Shown: piece after piece, positions 1 through 8,190 of the stretch
Position numbering within the stretch: position 1 is the stretch's first letter
Layout of the letters: every line of letters begins with the position of its first letter
Origin: SIG459 sp045538735
GTDB lineage: Bacteria > Bacillota > Clostridia > Oscillospirales > Oscillospiraceae
NCBI GenBank assembly: GCA_045538735.1
Contig: JAZSRY010000004.1
Span: 1 to 64,000, forward strand
Reading direction: 5' to 3'
Length of the DNA stretch: 64,000 bases
Made by a program: the position numbers and the translations under genes
Notes under the pieces: generated by a model
The model's input: only the letters and a program-made list of their open reading frames with translations
Databases searched by the model: none
What the model was told of the DNA's origin: nothing

Positions 1-612
1 ACCGCAGCGGAGGAGAAATACAACCGCTACATTACCCGTCTGGCAGGCACCTACACCCATCCCACCCGGGACCGGGAGACCCAGCTGGGCCGATTGACGG
101 CGGACCTGTTCCGGGATAATCTGGGATTGGATGTAATGCTTCTAGGTTCCGGCAGTCTCCGGGTACCGGAGCTGGGGCCTCTGGTGACCCTGCGGGACCT
201 GACGGAACTTTTTCCCTTTGAGGAAGAGATCATTCGTGTCACCGTCACCGGGCGGCAATTAAAGTCCATGATCCGCCAGGTATTCCGCCCGGAGGCTCTG
301 GCTGGCGACCACGCCGAGTTCTACCAGTTTTCCCGGGATCTCCGGGTGGTGGTATCCCTGGGGGAGCAGCGGGTAACAGAGCTTACCTTTGCAGGCGCAC
401 CCATCGAAGATGACCGCCTGTTCCGGGTGGGATTGCAGACCTACCACTTCATGAATATGGCAGAGCTTCTGGGCATCAGTCAGGAGGAAGCGGCAGAAAA
501 TGCCCCCATCCGAACCCTTGCCACCAGCGCAAGGGATGCGCTGGATGAATACCTGAGACGGATGGAGCTGATGACCTGTCCGGAAGACCTGCGCTGGATC
601 ACTCTGGAATGA
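1..612 (+). CDS. 5'-nucleotidase family protein, C-terminal part (5' end outside window)
   Basis: The reading frame is open from the first base, so the N-terminal metallophosphoesterase domain lies upstream. What is visible (about 203 codons) matches the 5'-nucleotidase C-terminal domain: a GSGSLR segment near residues 52-57 (usual family form is GG-hR), then LRDLTELFPFEEEIIRVTVTG and QLKSMIRQ, the stretch that usually shapes the nucleoside-binding face, and a YHFMNMAELLG segment. Members are exported or membrane-linked enzymes that hydrolyse nucleotides or sugar nucleotides. Followed after 37 bp by a secreted-protein gene on the same strand. Arg is mostly CGG and Ile mostly ATC/ATT, unlike genes after 3053. 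Substrate cannot be told without the catalytic domain. Confidence 0.75.
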   Translation, partial: TAAEEKYNRYITRLAGTYTHPTRDRETQLGRLTADLFRDNLGLDVMLLGSGSLRVPELGPLVTLRDLTELFPFEEEIIRVTVTGRQLKSMIRQVFRPEALAGDHAEFYQFSRDLRVVVSLGEQRVTELTFAGAPIEDDRLFRVGLQTYHFMNMAELLGISQEEAAENAPIRTLATSARDALDEYLRRMELMTCPEDLRWITLE

Positions 613-649
613 GTACGCCTTTCAGAATCAGAAAGGAAAGTGATAGAAA

Positions 650-2089
650 GTGAAAAAACGAATCATAAGCCTTGTGCTGGTGCTGTGCATGGTGGCGGCA
701 GTTCTGTCCATCCCTGCCGGTGCCTATGTGGGTGACATCCCCGGGGTGGACTATACCCGCATCGAGTACAACACCATCCTGGACCAGGAGGTCAAATTCA
801 CCATCGGTGAACATCAATTCACCGGCAAACTCTCCAACGGCAACCGGCTGGAAGACGAGGAAGTAGACGGTATTATCCGGGAGTTTATGACCAGCTACAA
901 TATCACCTCGGAGGACCTTCAGGCCCTCCATGCCATTGCGGACAAGGGCCTGAAGTATGACGAGAGCCGGGAAGTGCCGCCCCGGGTGCTGGTGGAGCTG
1001 ATGCTGGCGGCCTGCGGTGTGGACAACGCCGAGGACTTAAGCAAGATCCTCTCCGGCGATGCCACCTTCGATCTTTCCAAGCTCACCGGCGAAAATGTGC
1101 TGAAAAAGCTGAAGGACATGGCCATCGACAAGCTCATCGACTTTGCCCTGGGCAAGGTAGTGGGCGAGACCTACAAAGAGCTGTTCGGTCTGGTGAAGAA
1201 TGTGGGCACCGTTGCCACCCGGGAGTATATGGAGTATGTGGCCAGCGACGAAAATGCCCAGCGCAGCTTTGCCGCTGCCCTGGCGCTGGAGAAGTTCTAC
1301 TCCCTGTGCAATGCCCGGATCAAAGCCCGGGAGCGGGAGCTGGGACAGGCCCAGTGGCGCTTGACCTGCAACGAAACGGTCATCACCACCAAGACCCTGT
1401 TCGGTTCCATCAACGTGCCCCAGATCTGGAAGCTGGCGGTGGATCTGACCCAGACCACCCCGGACCCCATCGATCCCAACGGCTGGGGCGGCATCTACAC
1501 CGGTGTGGTGCAGATCAATGTGAACCACGATATGAAGCCCTTCGACCAGCAGTTTATGAACAGCATCGCGCTGAAGTCCAGTTCCGTCTTCTCTGTCCTG
1601 TCTGCATACTTTAAGTTTTCCGATCAGTATACAACGGGCAGCACCATGAAGCGGCAGCTGCGAAACGGTAATTTCTCCATCCAACTTGGCTATGGCGATG
1701 CCAAAAACGGCCAGGTGGAGAAGGAATTCAGCCTGGCAGGCTTTGAGGACCTGTCCTATATCTGGATCAGCCATCCCATCTATGGCGGTTTGGAAGGCCC
1801 TTACTGGTCCAACGGCCATGCCCATGTCAGTCAGGGCGGAGTAACCGTCTCCGGCGACTGCAATATTACCTTCTGGTTCCACGGAGAACCCACCGGGGGC
1901 AACGAGGGCCTGATGATCGATATGTACAACTATACCAACACGGTGATCGTCAGTGTGAACGGCCCGTTCATTTCTGAGACCATAGACAACAGCGGAGGCG
2001 GCATGGTCAGCTCCACCGTGGCGGTGGACAATACGGTTTACGAGGAACTGAAGGGCGGCTGCTCCATCACCATCACCGGTGTGGATTAA
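650..2089 (+). CDS. secreted protein of unknown function
   Basis: 479 aa. Starts with GTG preceded by a purine-rich AAAGGAAAG stretch. Residues 1-26 form a typical signal peptide (KKR, hydrophobic core, AxA-type site before Tyr27), so the protein is exported; no later strong membrane segment or lipobox is evident. The middle is rich in charged helices (about residues 60-250) and the C-terminal half has many Gly/Asn/Thr strands. I recognise no catalytic motif or family. It sits between the 5'-nucleotidase fragment and a lipoprotein gene 12 bp downstream, so the three are probably cotranscribed. G+C-rich codon choice matches its upstream neighbour rather than the rest of the window. Confidence 0.65.
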   Translation: MKKRIISLVLVLCMVAAVLSIPAGAYVGDIPGVDYTRIEYNTILDQEVKFTIGEHQFTGKLSNGNRLEDEEVDGIIREFMTSYNITSEDLQALHAIADKGLKYDESREVPPRVLVELMLAACGVDNAEDLSKILSGDATFDLSKLTGENVLKKLKDMAIDKLIDFALGKVVGETYKELFGLVKNVGTVATREYMEYVASDENAQRSFAAALALEKFYSLCNARIKARERELGQAQWRLTCNETVITTKTLFGSINVPQIWKLAVDLTQTTPDPIDPNGWGGIYTGVVQINVNHDMKPFDQQFMNSIALKSSSVFSVLSAYFKFSDQYTTGSTMKRQLRNGNFSIQLGYGDAKNGQVEKEFSLAGFEDLSYIWISHPIYGGLEGPYWSNGHAHVSQGGVTVSGDCNITFWFHGEPTGGNEGLMIDMYNYTNTVIVSVNGPFISETIDNSGGGMVSSTVAVDNTVYEELKGGCSITITGVD

Positions 2090-2101
2090 GGAGGACGGAT
2101 T

Positions 2102-2557
2102 ATGAAAAAGTATATTGCCGTGTTTCTGACCCTTATTCTGCTTTTGACCCTTGCCGCCTGCGGTGAGGATACCACCCCCGGCAGTACGGACCCCCAGACG
2201 GGAAACGCCGCCCCGGAGCAGCCCTCCGGCGGCGAGGACCAGACCCAGATCCAGGATGTACCCTTCGGCGATTACCACTCTGAGGAAGAGCTGCTGGCCA
2301 TGCTGGAAAGCGGCGACTTCTCCGAATATCTCTCCGTTGAACCCGAAGCTCCGGCAGACCCGGTGGACACCGGCGGCGACGAGCCTTATGCCGGCTTCTC
2401 CAATTCCATCATATTCACCGATGGCGGCAGTGCCGAGGGTGTGGAGTTCACAGACTTCCTGGATGAGCTCCCCCCGGATGTCCAGGCAGAATTTGAGGAA
2501 ATGCAGGAAGCTATGACCGACCCGGAAATGATGGAAATGTTTGAGGGTATGGAGTAA
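2102..2557 (+). CDS. small acidic lipoprotein, unknown function
   Basis: 151 aa with an AAGGAGG ribosome site 5-11 bases before ATG. Residues 1-20 are a lipoprotein signal peptide with lipobox LAAC (Cys20). The mature part is low-complexity and very acidic, rich in Pro, Glu and Asp, with no Lys-rich or catalytic region, and ends in a Met/Glu-rich tail. Membrane anchoring outside the cell is the only function that can be inferred. It follows the secreted-protein gene by 12 bp and is probably in the same operon. Confidence 0.65.
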   Translation: MKKYIAVFLTLILLLTLAACGEDTTPGSTDPQTGNAAPEQPSGGEDQTQIQDVPFGDYHSEEELLAMLESGDFSEYLSVEPEAPADPVDTGGDEPYAGFSNSIIFTDGGSAEGVEFTDFLDELPPDVQAEFEEMQEAMTDPEMMEMFEGME

Positions 2558-2594
2558 GGAGGAGGTCGTTCCGTAGCAAACAGGAGGAAATGAT

Positions 2595-2651
2595 ATGAAA
2601 CGAACCATTGATGAACTGTCGATTCAGCTTTATCCCAATCTGCCCAAATAA
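2595..2651 (+). pseudogene. 18-codon ORF, possible stub of a gene cut off near an inserted element
   Basis: A strong Shine-Dalgarno (AGGAGGAAA) lies 5 bases before an ATG that opens only 18 codons (MKRTIDELSIQLYPNLPK) before TAA. The stop lies 13 bp before the left end of the inverted-repeat element at 2664. A good ribosome site with such a short product, right at a composition change, suggests the N-terminus of a third operon gene whose remainder was lost; a genuine micropeptide is the alternative. Confidence 0.35.
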
Positions 2652-2663
2652 CAGTCCCTTCTG

Positions 2664-2936
2664 TAGCCTGACAGATATAATCCGAACACGCTCCGCGAGG
2701 CGGATTTTAGCGCCAGACTACATTTCATTCTTTGGTGGGCGACAGCCCACCTGCATAATTCAATTTTGCCTGACACAAAAATCCGCACCCGGGGAGTCGA
2801 AGATTTTTGAGGTCATACACTAGGATAGTGCAAGGCGGCGGCTTACAGATGGGCTTTCGCCCATCAAAAGCCGACAACGCAGCAATGCCGACGGGTATGC
2901 CCTCAAAAACGGGTTCGGACTATGTCTGCCAGGCTA
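2664..2936. repeat. MITE-like inverted-repeat element, copy A (273 bp)
   Basis: Bounded by imperfect 23-bp terminal inverted repeats (2665-2687 and 2913-2935; three mismatches or wobbles), each flanked by TA, as expected for an IS630/Tc1-type TA target. A related copy lies at 35181-35466. Internal hairpins: GTGGGC/GCCCAC near 2733-2748 and a nested stem with arms 2839-2844 and 2868-2873 around GATGGGC/GCCCATC. No open reading frame of substance and no transposase, so non-autonomous if mobile. Confidence 0.75.
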
Positions 2937-2989
2937 CGCAGGCAAGACTGCACAAGACCTGCATTTTCACCGAAATTCCATAAAATCTA

Positions 2990-3018
2990 TCGACGAACGC
3001 CCCCTGACCTGCTATAAT
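2990..3018 (+). promoter_or_regulatory. probable sigma-A promoter for the GTPase-NYN gene
   Basis: TATAAT at 3013-3018 with a weak -35 (TCGACG, 2990-2995) at 17 bp spacing, about 35 bp before the ATG at 3053. The -10 is perfect; the -35 matches TTGACA at four of six bases. Confidence 0.5.
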
Positions 3019-3052
3019 ACCCTTAAAATGCAGGTTCAGGGGGCCATAATTT

Positions 3053-5662
3053 ATGAGCAATCAACCGAAAAAAGCGCCATGCAGTATTGCTCTATTGGCC
3101 CATGTGGACGCGGGAAAGACCACCCTCAGCGAGGCTGTGCTTTACTCCGCGGGAAAAATAAAAAGCCCCGGAAGAGTTGACCACGGCAACACAGCCATGG
3201 ATACCCATGCCCTTGAACGGGAGAGGGGAATCACCATTTTCTCCAGCCAGTCTTCCTTCCAAAGGGGAGACAGAGAGTTTTTCCTGCTGGATACCCCGGG
3301 TCACGTGGATTTTTCCGCAGAAATGGAGAGAACTCTGCAGGTGCTGGACTGCGCCGTCCTTGTTATAAGCGGCACAGACGGAGTGCAAGCGCATACGGAA
3401 ACTCTTTGGAGACTTATCCGCAGTTATAAGCTGCCTTGCTTCATCTTCGTTACAAAAATGGATCTTGCGGGAGCGAAGCGCAACGCCGTTATGGATGATT
3501 TGCGCACCCATCTTGGGGACAAATGTATGGATTTCACCGTGCTGCCCGATGGGGAAGAGCTTGCAATGTGCAGCGAAGCGCTTCTTGAAAAATATATGGA
3601 AAGCGGCTGCGTGACGGAGGAGGACATAAGAGAACTTGTTGCCTCCGCCGCTCTTGTGCCTTGCTTTTTCGGCTCGGGTCTGCGCCATAGCGGCATAGAG
3701 GAATTTCTGAATGGGCTGGAAAAGTATGCGCCCCGCAAAAGCTATGGCAGCGAGTTTGGGGCGAGAGTTTTCAAGATAAGCCGAGACGGACAAGGCAACC
3801 GCATCAGCTTTATGAAGATCACGGGAGGAGAGCTGAAGGTGCGAAGCTCTCTCCGCTATCGGGTCAAGGGCGAGGAAGTTGAAGAGAAGATAAACCAGAT
3901 TCGTCTTTACTCGGGCGCTAAATATGAAAGCTGCGACAGCGTGGCTGCAGGCGGAGTCTGCGCCGTGCTGGGGCTGAGCAAAAGCTTTCCGGGAATGGGT
4001 CTGGGAGCGGAAAAGGGCGAGGTGCAGCCTCTTCTCACCCCCGTGCTCAGCTATCAGCTTCGTTTAAGTGCGGGGACTGACCCTATGCTTGCCCTTCCGA
4101 AGCTGAAGCAGCTGGAGGAGGAAGACCCCCTTCTGCGCCTGCGTTGGGACAGCCGCAACAGAGAAATTTATGTTGAGCTTATGGGCGAGATGCAGACGGA
4201 GATACTGAAAAGTCTGATTCTTGAGCGCTTCGATATGGCGGTTGAGCTTTCCGAAGGCCGCATTATGTATAAAGAGACAATTGCCTCTCCCGTGGAGGGC
4301 GTGGGGCATTTTGAACCTCTGCGCCACTATGCCGAGTGCCATCTGGCCCTTGAGCCGCTGCCCGAGGGAGCGGGGCTGCAGTTCGCCTCCGCCTGCCATC
4401 AGGATGTGCTGGATGTTAACTGGCAAAGGCTCATCCTTACCCATCTTGAGGAAAAGCAGCATCTGGGCGTGCTGACGGGCTCACCCATCACGGATATGAA
4501 AATTACCCTCATTGCAGGCCGCGCCCACCTCAAGCACACCGAGGGCGGCGATTTCCGTCAGGCCACTTACAGAGCGGTTCGTCAGGGACTTATGAGCGCA
4601 GAAAGCGTTCTTTTGGAGCCTTGGTACGCCTTTAGAATTGAGCTGCCTGCTGCCCATATAGGCAGAGCCATAAGCGATGTCCGCGCTATGCACGGCAGCT
4701 TTGAATCCCCCACCGACAGCGGGGAGATGATGGTGCTGGAGGGCAGCGCCCCCGTTGCCACCATAAGAGGCTATGCCGCAACTCTCGCCGCCTATACAGG
4801 GGGAAGGGGCAGACTTTCCTGCCGTTTGGAAGGCTATAAGAGCTGCCATAACAGCGCCGAGGTAATTGAGCAAATCGGCTATGAGCCTGAAGCCGACACG
4901 GAAAATACCCCCGACTCCGTCTTCTGCGCCCACGGCGCAGGCTTCAATGTGAAGTGGAACGAAGTGCGCGAACATATGCACATCGATACGGGCTTTGGTA
5001 AAGCGGAAGCTCAGGCGGAGGTTCGTCCCAGAGTCAATATGCGCAACCTGAGCATAGACGATAAGGAACTGGAGGCTATTATGGTTCGCGAGTTCGGACC
5101 TATCCGCCGTCCTCAGTATTCTTCCGCGAAAAGCAGCGGCAGCGCCTCAGCGCCCAAAGGGGAAAGCACCCTTAAGAAAAAAGAATTTCTCATCGTGGAC
5201 GGCTATAATGTCATCCACGGCTGGGAGGATTTGAAGGCCTTGGCTGAGGACGATCTGGACACCGCCCGCCACCGCCTTATGGATATACTCTCCAACTACC
5301 GTGGCTTCACGGGCAGCGAGCTTGTGCTGGTCTTCGATGCCTATAAAATCCGCGGCAACCCCGGCAGCAAGTTTGACTACCACAGCATACACGTTGTGTA
5401 TACTGCCGACGGGGAAACTGCCGATGCATATATTGAAAAGCTGGCTCACGACATAGGCAAAAACTACTCCGTGAGAGTTGTAACCTCCGATAACCTTATC
5501 CGCGTCTCCGCCATGCGCAGCGGCGTGCTGCGTACATCCGTCTCCGAGTTTGAAAATGAGGTAGATTGGGTGTATATGCAGATAAGCGAGGTTATGAAAA
5601 AGAGCGGAGTTAAAAGCCACCTCAGCTCCATCAATTTCGAAGGGGGCGGCAACAGTGTCTGA
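3053..5662 (+). CDS. Tet(M)/EF-G-like translation GTPase fused to a C-terminal NYN (YacP-like) domain
   Basis: 869 aa. The first ~690 residues are an EF-G superfamily GTPase: P-loop AHVDAGKT (16-23), RERGIT switch I, DTPGHVDF (G3) and TKMD (G4), followed by domain II and EF-G domain III-V-like regions. From about residue 710 a second domain begins with FLIVDGYNVIHGW and carries DAYK and the VTSDN...F segment of NYN/YacP RNases. Tet(M)-type proteins act on the ribosome; NYN domains cleave RNA, so a ribosome-associated RNA processing or quality-control role is inferred. The usual ribosomal-protection protein is ~640 aa, so the tail is an addition. The stop overlaps the next start by 8 bp, suggesting translational coupling. 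Not evidence of tetracycline resistance by itself. Confidence 0.85.
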   Translation: MSNQPKKAPCSIALLAHVDAGKTTLSEAVLYSAGKIKSPGRVDHGNTAMDTHALERERGITIFSSQSSFQRGDREFFLLDTPGHVDFSAEMERTLQVLDCAVLVISGTDGVQAHTETLWRLIRSYKLPCFIFVTKMDLAGAKRNAVMDDLRTHLGDKCMDFTVLPDGEELAMCSEALLEKYMESGCVTEEDIRELVASAALVPCFFGSGLRHSGIEEFLNGLEKYAPRKSYGSEFGARVFKISRDGQGNRISFMKITGGELKVRSSLRYRVKGEEVEEKINQIRLYSGAKYESCDSVAAGGVCAVLGLSKSFPGMGLGAEKGEVQPLLTPVLSYQLRLSAGTDPMLALPKLKQLEEEDPLLRLRWDSRNREIYVELMGEMQTEILKSLILERFDMAVELSEGRIMYKETIASPVEGVGHFEPLRHYAECHLALEPLPEGAGLQFASACHQDVLDVNWQRLILTHLEEKQHLGVLTGSPITDMKITLIAGRAHLKHTEGGDFRQATYRAVRQGLMSAESVLLEPWYAFRIELPAAHIGRAISDVRAMHGSFESPTDSGEMMVLEGSAPVATIRGYAATLAAYTGGRGRLSCRLEGYKSCHNSAEVIEQIGYEPEADTENTPDSVFCAHGAGFNVKWNEVREHMHIDTGFGKAEAQAEVRPRVNMRNLSIDDKELEAIMVREFGPIRRPQYSSAKSSGSASAPKGESTLKKKEFLIVDGYNVIHGWEDLKALAEDDLDTARHRLMDILSNYRGFTGSELVLVFDAYKIRGNPGSKFDYHSIHVVYTADGETADAYIEKLAHDIGKNYSVRVVTSDNLIRVSAMRSGVLRTSVSEFENEVDWVYMQISEVMKKSGVKSHLSSINFEGGGNSV

Positions 5663-6401
5663 AGAGCTTATCAAGCGGGCGGAGGATTTGCGAGAGCGCT
5701 GCGAGCGAAGCTGCAGCCTAACAAACAGCCTTTTTCTCACTCCCGCAGAGCAATATGCCCTCTCAAAATGGGCCTCCCGCGCCGCCGATTGCAAAATGGT
5801 CTTGCGTGGCGGCACCGAGGGAAGCGAGAGAAATGTTGCATTTTTTCTGCCGTTTTATATGACCGAAGAGGATTTTGACGAGAGCGAATATATCCGCTGC
5901 ATAAAGATCAGCGCGGGATTCGGTCAGCCCGGACACCGGGACTATATGGGAGCCGTGCTGGGATTGGGCATCAAGCGTGAGTGGCTTGGAGATATCCTCG
6001 TCAACGAGGGCACGGCATATATCTTCTGCCTTAATACCGTGGCGGAGCATCTGCTTGCAAGCCTCGACAAGGTTGGGCGCTATGGAGTCAAAACCAAGGA
6101 AATTCCCCTTTCCGAAGCTCCCGTGCCCAAAAGAGAGGTTAAGGAAGTCACCTTTTCCGTTATGAGCCTCCGCATTGATGCGGTGGCGGCGGGCATGTTC
6201 AATCTCAGCCGAAGCTCCGCGGCGGCAATGATAGCCGCAGGCGAATTGAGCCTTAACTATAGCGAGTGCCTCAAGTGCGATGCCCAGATTCAGCCGGGAG
6301 ATATCATCTCCCTCCGCGGACACGGCAAGGGCAGCCTTGTCTCCGTCGGCGGACAAAGCCGAAAGGGCAGAACCTTCGTAACCGCGGAGATTAGGAAGTA
6401 G
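5655..6401 (+). CDS. YlmH-like RNA-binding protein with S4 domain
   Basis: 248 aa, GTG start inside the end of the upstream gene (8-bp overlap). The N-terminal ~170 residues fit the YlmH fold (SEYIRCIKISAG..., RDYMGAVLGLGIKREWLGDIL), and residues ~170-235 are an S4 RNA-binding domain (RIDAVAAGMFNLSRSSAAAMIAAGELSLN...PGDIISLRGHGK). YlmH proteins bind ribosomal RNA and in Bacillus act in rescue of stalled 50S-peptidyl-tRNA; elsewhere the gene sits in the divisome cluster. Here it is coupled to a GTPase-NYN fusion, which supports a shared ribosome-related job (inference). Followed by REP-like repeats and a terminator. Confidence 0.85.
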   Translation: MSEELIKRAEDLRERCERSCSLTNSLFLTPAEQYALSKWASRAADCKMVLRGGTEGSERNVAFFLPFYMTEEDFDESEYIRCIKISAGFGQPGHRDYMGAVLGLGIKREWLGDILVNEGTAYIFCLNTVAEHLLASLDKVGRYGVKTKEIPLSEAPVPKREVKEVTFSVMSLRIDAVAAGMFNLSRSSAAAMIAAGELSLNYSECLKCDAQIQPGDIISLRGHGKGSLVSVGGQSRKGRTFVTAEIRK

Positions 6402-6414
6402 AAGATTATCGTAG

Positions 6415-6540
6415 TCTTCGCAGGGCGGGACCTTGTGTCCTGCCGAAAATCAATCACCGCAGCTGTCGTAGGGCGCGACCACTGGGCGCGCCATCTCTTC
6501 AAATTTTGCTGTAGGGGACGGCGTCCTCGACGTCCCGCTT
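6415..6540. repeat. three REP-like short palindromic units in tandem
   Basis: Three related units, about 6417-6437, 6464-6493 and 6508-6538, each with a G-rich 5' part (GTAGGG or CAGGG), a GC-rich inverted repeat and a C-rich 3' part. The units differ in arm sequence but keep the layout. They lie just downstream of the YlmH-like gene and before its terminator. Confidence 0.55.
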
Positions 6541-6562
6541 TTCAAATCCATTAAATAAAAAC

Positions 6563-6594
6563 CACGGGCTCACAACAGAGTCCGTGATTTTTTA
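6563..6594 (+). terminator. rho-independent terminator after the GTPase-NYN/ylmH operon
   Basis: 9-bp stem (arms 6563-6571 and 6578-6586, one G-T pair), 6-base loop, followed by ATTTTTTA. Confidence 0.8.
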
Positions 6595-6595
6595 T

Positions 6596-6625
6596 ATCTT
6601 TTGTCCATAAAAAAGGACAAAAGAT
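6596..6625. promoter_or_regulatory. 11-bp perfect inverted repeat upstream of the ECF sigma gene
   Basis: ATCTTTTGTCC and GGACAAAAGAT around an 8-base A-rich spacer, 59 bp before the sigma-factor ATG. It directly follows the terminator, so it may be an operator or a second terminator-like hairpin; it lacks a good T-run on the plus strand. Confidence 0.4.
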
Positions 6626-6683
6626 GTAAAAAAGAATCATAAATCCGTAGTATATAGTTAAGAGGGAAAGGATGTGACTTTCG

Positions 6684-7232
6684 ATGAACGATAGAGAAAT
6701 AATAGAGCTGCTTTTCTCGCGCTCGGAGGAGGCTGTGAGCGCTCTCGCGGAGAGACACGGAAAGGCCGTCGGAAGGGTGGCGGTGAACATACTGGGCAGT
6801 CTGCACGATGCGGAGGAGTGCGTTAATGATACATGGCTGGGAGTCTGGAATTCCATTCCGCCCCAAAGACCTGAACATCTGGGTAGCTATGTTTGCCGAG
6901 TGGCGCGAAACCTCGCCTTGAAGCGATACCACTCCGGAAAGGCGCTTAAAAGAAACAGTCAGTACGATATAGCTCTGGAAGAGCTGGGAGAGTGCGTGGC
7001 TGCGAGAGATGATGTTGAGGCAGAATATGCGGCACACCTGCTTTCGGAGTCTATAAACATATTTCTCGGTACTTTGAGCTATGAGGATAGGTTTGTGTTT
7101 GTTCGCCGATACTGGTATTCGGATTCCCTAATGGATATTGCGAAAATGACGGGGATGAGCTATAACAGCCTTTCCCAAAGACTCCACCGTTTGAGGGCAA
7201 GGCTGAAAAAGCATTTGGACGAGGAGGTATGA
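6684..7232 (+). CDS. ECF-type sigma-70 family RNA polymerase sigma factor
   Basis: 182 aa. Region 2 is visible at residues ~20-80 (EECVNDTWLGVWNSIPPQRPEHLGSYVCRVARNLALKRY, the -10 recognition and core-binding helix), and region 4 at ~125-178 (LSYEDRFVFVRRYWYSDSLMDIAKMTGMSYNSLSQRLHRLRARLKKHL, a helix-turn-helix that reads the -35). No region 1 or 3, as usual for ECF factors. The next gene begins 4 bp downstream and encodes a one-TM protein that fits an anti-sigma factor, the normal partner. Target genes are not known; autoregulation is common in this class but I see no convincing ECF promoter match. Confidence 0.88.
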   Translation: MNDREIIELLFSRSEEAVSALAERHGKAVGRVAVNILGSLHDAEECVNDTWLGVWNSIPPQRPEHLGSYVCRVARNLALKRYHSGKALKRNSQYDIALEELGECVAARDDVEAEYAAHLLSESINIFLGTLSYEDRFVFVRRYWYSDSLMDIAKMTGMSYNSLSQRLHRLRARLKKHLDEEV

Positions 7233-7236
7233 TACG

Positions 7237-8157
7237 GTGAAGGAAATAATTATTTCAATGGCTATGGGCGGCATCAGCAGCAGCTATGTAAACGAGGCGG
7301 CTGCATTTTGTCCGCCAAATGATGCAAGAGGAAGGAAAAGACGCAGAAAAATTGCCGTGGCAGCTCTGGTGGCAGCGCTGTTAGCTGCTCTGGCCTTCAC
7401 GGCTTACACCAAGGGTTTCTTCAATATTCAGGATATGGAGGTGGAGCATCCCGAGGGGTGGGGCTACGAGGCGGTGGACACATCCGGCTATGAAGGCTCG
7501 CCGCTTTATATGGCAAATGAGGAATGGGACAGATATCTGGAATTTTGCCCATGGGGAGAAAACGACCCTCAGCCCGGATCGAAAAATGATATGTACACCG
7601 GCAACGGGGCTTATTCGGAAAAGGCACGCACCCGCCTCGATGAAATACTTTCAAAATACGGTCTTAAGATGCCTGAGCACTATGAAGCTTTTGATGGGCA
7701 TAAGGAATTGTGCACCCAATTGGGGATAGGAGAAATTTTCCCGGAATGCCCAGAAAAGGGCATTAACCCTGTATATGCACAGTATTATCAGGGCGGAAGC
7801 TTTCAGCTTTTTGATGTGGCGCAGATGCCCAACGGAGAGAGCTTTGGCTGTCAGATATTCCGCTATGACAGGGAATATTTTGTGAAAAGGATATCCATTG
7901 TTATCCAGTGGGATTCCATGGAAGAGTGGAGCTATGTTTGCGCCGATGGCACAGAGCTTCTTGTGGGCTTGGGCGATAACAAGTCGATATTGGCAGCTGA
8001 CCTTGAAAACAGTTTTGTGTTTGTCTGTCTGCAGACGGGCAGAGTGAACTGCGATCCCGAAAAAGGGCGAGACGGTACGCAGACCTTTGATAAAGCAGAG
8101 CTTGAAGAGTTTGCGGAGCTTGTTGATTTTGCCCTGATCGACAGCATTTCAGAATAA
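7237..8157 (+). CDS. single-pass membrane protein, probable anti-sigma factor
   Basis: 306 aa, GTG start 4 bp after the sigma-factor stop. The N-terminal ~45 residues are cytoplasmic and end in a basic RGRKRRRK stop-transfer, then one membrane segment (~46-62, IAVAALVAALLAALAFTA), then a ~240-residue external domain without recognisable motif. This N-in/C-out topology and tight coupling to an ECF sigma gene are what support an anti-sigma role; the cytoplasmic part lacks the HxxxCxxC zinc motif of classical ZAS anti-sigmas, so the binding mode is unclear. The external region would be the sensor. Confidence 0.65.
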   Translation: MKEIIISMAMGGISSSYVNEAAAFCPPNDARGRKRRRKIAVAALVAALLAALAFTAYTKGFFNIQDMEVEHPEGWGYEAVDTSGYEGSPLYMANEEWDRYLEFCPWGENDPQPGSKNDMYTGNGAYSEKARTRLDEILSKYGLKMPEHYEAFDGHKELCTQLGIGEIFPECPEKGINPVYAQYYQGGSFQLFDVAQMPNGESFGCQIFRYDREYFVKRISIVIQWDSMEEWSYVCADGTELLVGLGDNKSILAADLENSFVFVCLQTGRVNCDPEKGRDGTQTFDKAELEEFAELVDFALIDSISE

Positions 8158-8160
8158 AAA

Positions 8161-8188
8161 AGTTCCCCGAAATCACATCGGGGAACTT
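8161..8188. terminator. bidirectional terminator between converging genes
   Basis: 10-bp perfect stem AGTTCCCCGA/TCGGGGAACT with A-run before and T-rich tract after; serves the anti-sigma gene (+) and the oxidase gene (-). Confidence 0.8.
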
Positions 8189-8190
8189 TA

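Noticed and set aside
2608..2823. 71-codon frame across the stub and element A
   Set aside because: Crosses the element's terminal repeat; the matching copy B does not keep the frame.
3053..5662. Tetracycline-resistance gene
   Set aside because: It belongs to the same superfamily as Tet(M), but is longer, carries an NYN domain and lies in a ylmH operon; resistance cannot be claimed.
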